In this document: one piece after another, positions 1 to 4,652 of the stretch
Layout of the letters: each line of letters opens with the position of its first letter
Position numbering within the stretch: the stretch's first letter is position 1
Source: JALZHR01 sp036389695
GTDB lineage: Bacteria > Acidobacteriota > Blastocatellia > Pyrinomonadales > Pyrinomonadaceae
DNA length: 5,117 bases
NCBI GenBank assembly: GCA_036389695.1
Contig: DASVWG010000352.1
Span: forward strand, 1-5,117
Direction: 5' to 3'
Translations under genes and position numbers: made by a program
The notes under the pieces: model-generated
Told to the model about the DNA's origin: nothing
Databases searched by the model: none
What the model saw: only the letters and a program-made list of their open reading frames with translations

Positions 1-1
1 C

Positions 2-274
2 AAAGCGGGCGGCATCACCCTCTATCAATACCGCGCCGATAAAAAATACGTTTATTACTACGCGCACCTCGAGCGGCGCGCCGATAATCTTAAGGAAAAA
101 GATTTCGTCAGGCAAGGCACGGTTATCGGCTACGTCGGCGATACGGGCAACGCCGGAACCGGCAATTTTCACCTGCATTTTTCGATTATGCTTCCTTCGG
201 CTCCGGGTCGCTATTATGAAGGCACTTATATCAACCCGTTTCCGCTTCTGAAAAACGGCATCGAAACCCGGTAA
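2..274 (+). CDS. M23 family (LytM-type) metallopeptidase, C-terminal part
   Basis: An open frame enters from the left edge and stops at TAA 272-274, giving 90 residues with no start codon in the window. It matches the end of the M23/LytM zinc endopeptidase domain. YYYAHL (His22 of the fragment) is the usual catalytic-His strand. The Gly-rich GYVGDTGNAGTGNFHLHF stretch ends in the HxH motif (His57 and His59), whose second His is a zinc ligand in this family. IxPFPLL is the typical last strand. The upstream HxxxD zinc-ligand motif lies outside the window. Known family members cut peptide cross-bridges or stems of peptidoglycan in the envelope, or are inactive amidase activators. The residues seen here are intact, so an active enzyme is likely. 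The codons are GC-rich like the transpeptidase gene downstream on the same strand, but 245 bp of repeats separate the two, so co-transcription is uncertain. Confidence 0.88.
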   Translation, partial: KAGGITLYQYRADKKYVYYYAHLERRADNLKEKDFVRQGTVIGYVGDTGNAGTGNFHLHFSIMLPSAPGRYYEGTYINPFPLLKNGIETR

Positions 275-276
275 AA

Positions 277-329
277 AATTAAGAATTAAGAATTAATTTG
301 AGCTTTGATTTTTGAACTTTGACCTTTGA
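277..329. repeat. 7-bp-period tandem repeat tract (AATTAAG then NNTTTGA units)
   Basis: Just after the M23 stop codon, two AATTAAG units (277-290) and a variant AATTAAT (291-297) are followed by five heptamers of form NNTTTGA at 295-329 (aatttga, gctttga, tttttga, actttga, cctttga). The period is 7 bp throughout, with a phase shift where the two unit types meet. Complementary heptamers (ccaaagg, tcaaaaa, tcaaagc, tcaaagg) recur at 366-393, and one more tcaaagg lies at 426-432. It resembles the short tandemly repeated heptamers of cyanobacterial intergenic DNA. That is an analogy only. Confidence 0.7.
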
Positions 330-391
330 TTTCTCTGAATTACAGCTCGAATCGTAATTAAAATCCCAAAGGTCAAAAATCAAAGCTCAAA
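297..391. repeat. Inverted repeat, 19-bp perfect arms
   Basis: Arm 297-315 (tttgagctttgatttttga) is the exact reverse complement of arm 373-391 (tcaaaaatcaaagctcaaa). The spacer is 57 nt. Beyond the arms the match continues with an offset (gaccttt at 322-327 region against aaaggtc at 368-374), as if one heptamer had been gained or lost on the left side. It lies between two same-strand genes, after the M23 stop. A transcript could fold into a long AT-rich hairpin, but no U-tract follows directly, so I do not call it a rho-independent terminator. Confidence 0.7.
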
Positions 392-423
392 GGTCGTTTC
401 TTTCAATTCGTAATTCAAAAAAG

Positions 424-445
424 GCTCAAAGGTATAATTTTTGCT
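424..445 (+). promoter_or_regulatory. Candidate -10 box (TATAAT) for the L,D-transpeptidase gene
   Basis: A consensus TATAAT lies at 433-438, preceded by GCTCAAAGG, which repeats a heptamer of the upstream tract. Transcription would begin near 445 and leave a leader of about 75 nt before the chosen ATG at 520. I find no convincing -35 hexamer at 16-18 bp. In AT-rich DNA a TATAAT can arise by chance, so the call rests only on position and match. Confidence 0.35.
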
Positions 446-519
446 TTAGCTTGATGGTCGAGAACATTTGTGTATCGAAACCAAACGCTTATCACGGAGC
501 AGAAAAGAATTTTAAGGCT

Positions 520-1917
520 ATGAAATTACACCAATCAAAAATATTCGTCGCGTTTTTCAGCTTGATTTTACTCGGTTTTAACGGCTGCGCGCCGCAGGAG
601 CAAGGAAACACGAACACGGGCGCGAACATCAACACCAACGCGCAGAATACGACCGTCGCGACGAATACGAACGCCGCCAAACCGCCGGAAAATAAGGAAG
701 TCGCGCTGGCGATGCCGGTTACTCTGCCGGTTCTGGACGCGATGTTCAGCGACGAGCAGTTTGCTAATGATTTAAAGACGAATCTCCAACTCTCGGACGA
801 GCAAATCCAGAAATTAAAACAGCTTTCGGGCGAATCCGTCAAGAACCTGAGCGACGACGAAACCGATAATCATTCCGGCTCGACGCGCGCCGAAACCGAG
901 CGCGCCAATAATGAAATCCGCCAGTTGCTCGGCGAAGAAAAAGCCAATAAATTTTTTGAATTAGTGCGCCAGCGCTGGGAAGGCGACGAAAGCGGCACGG
1001 GAGCAAATAACACGGCTTCGGCGGCGAAACCGAACGCGCTGCCGACCGACTCGCGCATTGTCGTCAATGCTCCGGCATACCGGATGGACGTTTTTCAGGA
1101 CGGAAAACTCGTCAAAACTTACAAAGTCGGCATCGGTTACCCGGAATTTCCTCTGCCGAAAGGCGTGCGCAAGGCAAACAGTATTATTTTTAATCCGACC
1201 TGGACGCCGCCGGACGAGCCTTGGGTGAAAGGCAAAATAAAAGCGGGCGAAAAAGTCGAAGCCGGAAGCAAGCTGAATCCGCTGGGACCGATTAAAATTC
1301 CCATCGGCTTGCCGTCGCTGATACACGGCGGAAAATCTCCGGCGCGGCTCGGCAATTTCGCGTCGCACGGCTGCGTCGGCTTGACCAATTCGCAGGTTAA
1401 AGATTTCGCGCTGGAACTCGCCAAACTGACCGGCACCGAGCTGACGGCGCAGGACGTCGCCAATTACGAAAAACAAAAAACGCAAACCAAAGACGTCAAG
1501 CTTAAAACTCCGGTGCAGGTCGAGCTTCGATATGAAACCATCGTCATCGAAAACGGCGTTTTGAAAATCTACCGCGACGTTTACGAACGCGACACGAACA
1601 CGGAAGAAAATCTGCGCCGCGTGCTCGAAGCTTACGGCGTCTCGCTCGAAAGCCTCGACGCAAAAGACCGCGAAAATATCCTCAGCGGCTTGCACCAGAT
1701 GGCGTCCGACGCGCAAGGAAATCCGGTTGACGGCAACGCGAATTCAAACAGCAACGCGAATTCCGACACAAAATCGGCAAATAATAAAAATAAAAACGCG
1801 AATTCAAACGGCGGCGCGGTCACCAGAAATGTAAAGGGCAAAAAGGAAGTCACTTTCCAGCTTGCTCAGCTTCAAGGCAAAGGTTATCCCGCGCCGGTAA
1901 ATCTGGTCAGCCAGTAA
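520..1917 (+). CDS. L,D-transpeptidase (YkuD domain) lipoprotein
   Basis: The 465-residue product probably forms or exchanges 3-3 (L,D) peptide cross-links or anchors, outside the cytoplasm. I chose ATG 520 over the in-frame TTG 451. It gives a classical export signal (MKLHQSK, then a hydrophobic run) ending in GFNGC with the lipid-modifiable Cys at residue 23, and AAGG lies just upstream although close (2 nt). Starting at 451 would bury the signal. After the Cys come an Asn/Thr-rich linker (about 27-57) and a helical, charged domain (about 65-150; LQLSDEQIQKLKQL resembles Spy/CpxP-type LTxxQ helices). The YkuD domain spans about 177-357, with His269 (IHGG) and SHGCVGLTN carrying His283 and catalytic Cys285. 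The C-terminus has a second Asn/Ser/Lys-rich linker (about 405-432) and a short tail. Oddity: the Arg usually following HGC[IV] is Gly here. Family assignment is firm, substrate and attachment site are inferred. Confidence 0.9.
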   Translation: MKLHQSKIFVAFFSLILLGFNGCAPQEQGNTNTGANINTNAQNTTVATNTNAAKPPENKEVALAMPVTLPVLDAMFSDEQFANDLKTNLQLSDEQIQKLKQLSGESVKNLSDDETDNHSGSTRAETERANNEIRQLLGEEKANKFFELVRQRWEGDESGTGANNTASAAKPNALPTDSRIVVNAPAYRMDVFQDGKLVKTYKVGIGYPEFPLPKGVRKANSIIFNPTWTPPDEPWVKGKIKAGEKVEAGSKLNPLGPIKIPIGLPSLIHGGKSPARLGNFASHGCVGLTNSQVKDFALELAKLTGTELTAQDVANYEKQKTQTKDVKLKTPVQVELRYETIVIENGVLKIYRDVYERDTNTEENLRRVLEAYGVSLESLDAKDRENILSGLHQMASDAQGNPVDGNANSNSNANSDTKSANNKNKNANSNGGAVTRNVKGKKEVTFQLAQLQGKGYPAPVNLVSQ

Positions 1918-1931
1918 TGGAAGAAAAGGCT

Positions 1932-1979
1932 ATGAACAAAAATAAGAAAAGACGGGAGAAGACAAAGCCCAAGCTATAA
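1932..1979 (+). other. Doubtful 15-residue basic ORF after the transpeptidase gene
   Basis: ATG 1932 opens a 15-codon frame (MNKNKKRREKTKPKL) that stops at TAA 1977. It begins 14 bp after the transpeptidase stop codon. Its start context, aaggctatgaa (1926-1936), is identical over 11 bases to that of the transpeptidase gene (514-524). The ORF ends one base before the inverted repeat at 1981. It could be the surviving 5' end of an operon partner cut by the insertion of the downstream DNA, or merely a purine-rich spacer. Size and composition give no functional clue. Confidence 0.2.
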
Positions 1980-1980
1980 A

Positions 1981-2067
1981 TTAGGGTCTTTACACAAATA
2001 TTCAAAAGTGATTGGATAAATAGTTGATTTTATTCATTTCAACCGAATATTTGTGCAAAGACCTTAA
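1981..2067. repeat. 87-bp imperfect palindrome, MITE-like candidate
   Basis: Arms 1981-2003 and 2045-2067 are inverted copies matching at 21 of 23 positions (core ggtctttacacaaatattc against gaatatttgtgcaaagacc). The spacer is 41 nt and AT-rich. Directly repeated TTA triplets (1981-1983, 2064-2066) flank the inner element and could be a target duplication, although they also belong to the palindrome. The right arm supplies the TAA stop of the minus-strand gene at 2064. It could be a miniature inverted-repeat element, the joined ends of a decayed insertion sequence, or a 3'-end hairpin for the converging genes. There is no clear U-tract on either side, so a simple terminator is less likely. 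It also marks the change from GC-rich to AT-rich DNA. Confidence 0.6.
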
Positions 2068-2858
2068 TGAGATAAAGCGCTGTTAAATCTTTTCCAATTA
2101 GCCTCAGCCTCATCCAAAACTTCGCCGAAATTCTGGTATATACGTCCAGTATGAATACTCTGAAATAATGCAGTCGAACGGTCGTCGCCGAATTGATAAA
2201 ATATCTGGTTCATAGAATACGGATATGGAATCAGTACTGGTTTTCCGTTTTGGTAGGTTAATGATTCCTGAGAATTTTTAACTTTTATTTTAGTAAGATG
2301 CGAAGGTGGACAGGCTTTCAGTTTTCGCTTTCGAAGCGGCAGATTGAGTTTTTCAGTTCTATTGTCCAATAAAGGACCAATTGACTGCACCGAGAAGGTC
2401 TTGTTGTCAAACGATTCAATAACAGCTTGGTACAAATCCTTCTGCTTGTCGCGTAAAAGAACTATTGCGTGAAACGAAGGCGATTCCATCTCTTCATAAC
2501 CTGCGATTCTACGGTTCTTGGGGATGGGAATTACCTCGAACTCAATAATTTTTTCAAAAACTAAAGGCATTGCGGGTAGGATAATTAAATCAGTGTCGTT
2601 TTCCTGAGATGTATTTGATGTAGTTTCCTCTTTTGCTGAAAAATGATTATTTGCCCATACGGTTACATCGTGGGGCAGATGTTCGACTTTGGAACTCTGA
2701 AGAGATGAAACTTCATGACTTTTAGCCGGAGATTTATTGTCCTTGACAATTTGATTTTGAACGTTTGAGTCAGTCTTACAGCTATTGTTTAAAGCTGAGG
2801 TAAGAAAGACAGCGATGCATAAAAGAACAATATTACCGGTAGTTGTAAATTTATTCAT
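2064..2858 (-). CDS. Exported protein of unknown function, partner of C39-like peptidase
   Basis: I do not recognise this 264-residue protein. The chosen start is ATG 2858 (MNKFTTTGN). It places a hydrophobic segment (about residues 9-23) right after a Lys-containing N-terminus, as expected of an export signal, and GGA lies 5-7 bases upstream. A GTG nine codons earlier (2885) would lengthen the n-region and has no visible ribosome binding site. Cys27 in LNNSC could be lipid-modified, but the Asn residues make it a poor lipobox, so cleavage by signal peptidase I is also possible. A polar Ser/Lys/Asn linker (about 28-90) leads to a beta-rich domain (about 95-180; FEVIPIPKNRR and YQAVIESFDNKTFSVQSIG). 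The C-terminal part is aromatic and ends in a helix (EVLDEAEANWKRF). It follows the peptidase gene by 41 bp on the same strand, so both are likely one operon. Its stop codon lies inside the 1981-2067 palindrome, so the C-terminus may have been altered by that element. Confidence 0.7.
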   Translation of the reverse strand: MNKFTTTGNIVLLCIAVFLTSALNNSCKTDSNVQNQIVKDNKSPAKSHEVSSLQSSKVEHLPHDVTVWANNHFSAKEETTSNTSQENDTDLIILPAMPLVFEKIIEFEVIPIPKNRRIAGYEEMESPSFHAIVLLRDKQKDLYQAVIESFDNKTFSVQSIGPLLDNRTEKLNLPLRKRKLKACPPSHLTKIKVKNSQESLTYQNGKPVLIPYPYSMNQIFYQFGDDRSTALFQSIHTGRIYQNFGEVLDEAEANWKRFNSALSH

Positions 2859-2899
2859 CGCTGTCCAAAGGTAGCTTTTAAACACCTATTGTTTTTGCG

Positions 2900-3589
2900 T
2901 TAAAAGTTAGTAAATACATTATTGTTTTCGTAGGTTTTTCCTTGCTTGTCCCAAGCTTTATAAGTTCCGCGCTCGATGGACCGATGTTTTTTATCCCAAG
3001 GATAACCAATTTTCGTCCAGTACCGCATTAATTTCTCGGGCGGGTATTCTTGCCCCCTATACATTCCGCTAACCGGAGCTGAATAATGCGGAGACCCTTC
3101 AGTTGAATCATTAACATAAACTCCGCGAATATGGTTGTTTTCATTGTAATTCGTATATGGGTTATAGTCTGCCCGACCTCCACGTATTAATATGTAGTGC
3201 GTGCCGCTGCCGCCGGCGACGGCGACCGGTTCGCCAAAGCGGGCAACAGACCACATAACTCCTTTAACGGCTGCTTCCGGGTCACTATATTCCCACTCTG
3301 AAAAAACATAACCATATGGCGTATTATTAAACATGCCTTTCATAAATTCAGGAATCGTAGTCCCGTCTCGACCACAGCAGTTGTCTGCAATGGTCAGCGG
3401 ATTGAGGCTGGCGCGACGAATAGAACCAGCCCACATTGCAATGGTCGTCGGTCCGCAACTCCAATTTTCCTTTTGAGATTGATGAGCAACATTTGAATTA
3501 ATGAATCGCCATTCAGCTTTTATCTGGTAGCTTAGTCCTAATAACAACGTCAGAACAATACTACTAATTATTGTTTTTGTAATTTTCAT
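2900..3589 (-). CDS. Secreted C39-like (papain-fold) cysteine peptidase
   Basis: The 229-residue product starts with a Sec signal peptide (MKITK, hydrophobic 8-20, probable cleavage after AEW-proximal IKA at 25). The mature part has the layout of C39-like peptidases. HQSQKENWSCGPTT carries the oxyanion Gln (37 or 39) and catalytic Cys45 in the CGPTT motif. GGSGTHYILIRGG carries His131, and VYVNDS supplies the third residue (Asn160 or Asp161). Cys71-Cys72 form an unusual vicinal pair. There is no ABC or membrane domain, so this is not a bacteriocin exporter; it belongs with stand-alone extracytoplasmic papain-like proteases of unknown substrate. The tail (about 185-229) is Lys/Tyr/Asn-rich. 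ATG 3589 is fixed by AGGAG seven bases upstream. It is the first gene of a probable operon with the exported protein at 2064-2858. Active-site assignment is by motif; the substrate cannot be inferred. Confidence 0.75.
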   Translation of the reverse strand: MKITKTIISSIVLTLLLGLSYQIKAEWRFINSNVAHQSQKENWSCGPTTIAMWAGSIRRASLNPLTIADNCCGRDGTTIPEFMKGMFNNTPYGYVFSEWEYSDPEAAVKGVMWSVARFGEPVAVAGGSGTHYILIRGGRADYNPYTNYNENNHIRGVYVNDSTEGSPHYSAPVSGMYRGQEYPPEKLMRYWTKIGYPWDKKHRSIERGTYKAWDKQGKTYENNNVFTNF

Positions 3590-3596
3590 AAGTTTT

Positions 3597-3601
3597 CTCC
3601 T
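3597..3601 (-). promoter_or_regulatory. Shine-Dalgarno AGGAG of the C39-like peptidase gene
   Basis: On the minus strand AGGAG lies seven bases before ATG 3589. It is the clearest ribosome binding site in the window and fixes the start so that the signal peptide is complete. Confidence 0.85.
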
Positions 3602-3691
3602 AGCCGGTTGTTTTAATTCAAGATAATAACCGCATGAGAGAGTAGCGAACTGCGTAGAACCGGCAGGCGTTTGCTGACCCTTTTAACTTTG

Positions 3692-3727
3692 CGGTAGGTT
3701 ATATTTGTGATGACTACCGATAATCAA
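3692..3727 (-). promoter_or_regulatory. Candidate promoter with operator-like inverted repeat for the peptidase operon
   Basis: Read on the minus strand, TTGATT (3727-3722) and TATAAC (3703-3698) are separated by 18 bp, a fair housekeeping-type promoter. It lies about 110 bp before the peptidase start. A 6-bp inverted repeat, CGGTAG (3692-3697) and CTACCG (3714-3719) with 16 bp between, brackets the -10 box and could bind a dimeric regulator. The remaining leader (3602-3691) also has gccggtt/aaccggc arms at 3603-3609 and 3658-3664. No known regulator motif is recognised. Confidence 0.4.
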
Positions 3728-3735
3728 TAATCTTC

Positions 3736-3776
3736 TAAAAAACAAAAAAGTGTAGGTTTTGTCGACCATACACTTT
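3736..3776 (-). terminator. Rho-independent terminator of the 179-residue protein gene
   Basis: Arms 3747-3754 (aaagtgta) and 3769-3776 (tacacttt) pair over 8 bp. The stem continues as GGT/ACC (3755-3757 with 3765-3767) past one bulged A, leaving a 7-nt loop. On the minus strand the stem is followed by a T-rich tract (complement of the A-run 3736-3746). It sits about 60 bp past the stop codon at 3834 and just before the peptidase promoter, so it separates the two transcription units. Confidence 0.75.
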
Positions 3777-3783
3777 ATATATC

Positions 3784-3797
3784 TCTACTATAGTAGA
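3784..3797. repeat. Perfect 14-bp palindrome tctactatagtaga
   Basis: This exact palindrome lies between the stop codon at 3834 and the terminator at 3736-3776. With no spacer it cannot form a normal hairpin loop, and it is more like a protein binding site. It may also be chance in AT-rich DNA. Confidence 0.45.
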
Positions 3798-3833
3798 AGT
3801 CAAGTTGATTTTTACGAATTTTAAATTTTCTTT

Positions 3834-4373
3834 CTAGTTTGCTTTCAAATCCTTTCTTCGCTTTCCTAGCTTATCGATCCAGTCCCTAAAAAAATCAGGT
3901 AAAGAATCATTGATTGTTAAATAAATTTTCTTTCCCTGTTCATTCCACACTTCATACCAAGCTTTGCCTTTAATCTCAAAACTTCTTTTCGAGTCGTTAT
4001 AGTCTCTGGCTATCTCATCTCCTCGAACGGAAGAGGCATACTTGAATAAGTAGGTTAACCAAACACTTTGCTTTTCTTCTAGAATTTTTAATGCTTCTTC
4101 AATTATAAGCCGTTCTTTATCAGTTAAGTTAGCGAGTATTTTGACTTCTCTTTTGATGCGGAGATTGCGCTGTAATTCTCTCTCTAATTTTGTCTTACTA
4201 ATCTGAGAAGGAGAGAGTAAATCTTTCTTCGAGTGAATGTCACCATTTGTTTTAGTGAGTTCTTTTAGTTGAAAAATTTCATGTTTTGCATTTTTGTTGA
4301 CCGTTTCTACACCCGTTTTCCTTAAGGAGACAGGAGTAAATGCCGTAGCTGTATTTTCACTAGCGTCTTTCAT
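3834..4373 (-). CDS. Hypothetical cytoplasmic protein, 179 residues
   Basis: I do not recognise this protein. There is no signal peptide or membrane segment, so it is probably cytoplasmic. Residues 1-60 are polar and probably disordered. Residues 62-112 are rich in charged and Leu/Ile residues (ERELQRNLRIKREVKIL, ERLIIEEALKILEEKQ) and should form long amphipathic helices, perhaps a coiled coil. A short beta-like segment follows (about 131-154; FEIKGKAWYEVWNEQGKKIY), then a basic amphipathic C-terminal helix (FFRDWIDKLGKRRKDL). The start at ATG 4373 is the only early Met and has no good ribosome binding site, so translation may be weak or start elsewhere. The codons are AT-rich, like the peptidase operon and unlike the flanks. 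Its own terminator follows at 3736-3776. A role as regulator or as part of a mobile cassette is possible but unsupported. Confidence 0.65.
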   Translation of the reverse strand: MKDASENTATAFTPVSLRKTGVETVNKNAKHEIFQLKELTKTNGDIHSKKDLLSPSQISKTKLERELQRNLRIKREVKILANLTDKERLIIEEALKILEEKQSVWLTYLFKYASSVRGDEIARDYNDSKRSFEIKGKAWYEVWNEQGKKIYLTINDSLPDFFRDWIDKLGKRRKDLKAN

Positions 4374-4409
4374 AATTATTACTTATCTGTTTTAGTTATC
4401 GGCAAAATC

Positions 4410-4446
4410 GCTAAATTGTTTCCTTTTTTCGTAGAAAACAATTAGC
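4410..4446. repeat. Hairpin, part of a REP-like cluster
   Basis: Arms gct-a-aattgttt (4410-4421) and aaacaatt-agc (4436-4446) pair over 11 bp with one bulged A and a 14-nt loop. The loop region contains cgtagaaaac, a motif that recurs as cggtagaac (4458-4465) and cgtagaaac (4486-4493), about 27-28 bp apart. It belongs to the leader of the minus-strand gene at 4373, or to a repeat element in front of it. Confidence 0.5.
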
Positions 4447-4473
4447 CAAGTTAGTTCGGTAGAACAAAACATG

Positions 4474-4546
4474 TTCCGAAGTTCCGTAGAAACAGTAGGT
4501 TTCAATATATTAAAGAGAATAATGCCATTCCTACGGAGCTTCGGAA
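4474..4546. repeat. Long inverted repeat, REP-like palindromic element
   Basis: Arms 4474-4489 (ttccgaagttccgtag) and 4531-4546 (ctacggagcttcggaa) pair over all 16 positions with one G-T wobble, around a 41-nt spacer. Words such as CCTACGGAGCTTCGG and TTCCGTAGAAAC recall the dispersed palindromes (REP/RAYT-type) seen many times per genome in several phyla. That link is from memory. No transposase or RAYT gene is in the window. It lies between the M15 gene terminator and the 179-residue protein gene, at the right edge of the AT-rich zone. No other feature was found in 4374-4609 beyond these hairpins. Confidence 0.6.
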
Positions 4547-4609
4547 TCTAAAATCAATCTTTTGCCATAAATATTTTGCTCCTGACGAAGCTGAAATCTG
4601 TTTTTAAGG

Positions 4610-4648
4610 AAAAAGTCAGTGGCAAGCAAAATCAGCCACTGACTTTTT
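4610..4648 (-). terminator. Strong terminator of the M15 peptidase gene
   Basis: The 14-bp perfect stem aaaaagtcagtggc (4610-4623) with gccactgacttttt (4635-4648) encloses an 11-nt loop. The core GTCAGTGGC is GC-rich and flanked by A and T runs on both sides, so it can act in both directions. It starts 5 bp past the TAA of the minus-strand gene at 4653 and isolates that gene from the AT-rich region. Confidence 0.85.
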
Positions 4649-4652
4649 TTTA

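Noticed and set aside
451..519. Upstream TTG/ATG starts (451, 454) for the transpeptidase gene
   Set aside because: They would add 23 or 22 polar residues before the signal peptide and lie only a few bases after the TATAAT box. ATG 520 gives a normal lipoprotein signal.
961..1716. 251-codon open frame on the minus strand
   Set aside because: It lies wholly opposite the transpeptidase gene, encodes an Arg/Phe-rich sequence with no motif, and arises from the GC-rich codon pattern of the real gene.
1981..2067. Simple rho-independent terminator between convergent genes
   Set aside because: The loop is 41 nt, the stem AT-rich and no U-tract follows on either strand, so I list it as a repeat element.
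4392..4472. 26-codon minus-strand ORF (MFCSTELTWL...) ending 18 bp before the 179-residue protein
   Set aside because: It could be a leader peptide, but it has no good ribosome binding site, and overlaps the hairpin cluster. Not supportable as a gene.
4428..4493. CRISPR-like direct repeats (cgtagaaac motif, about 27 bp apart)
   Set aside because: The repeats are only about 9-12 bp, imperfect, and just three copies. The spacers contain palindromes, which fits REP-like DNA better.
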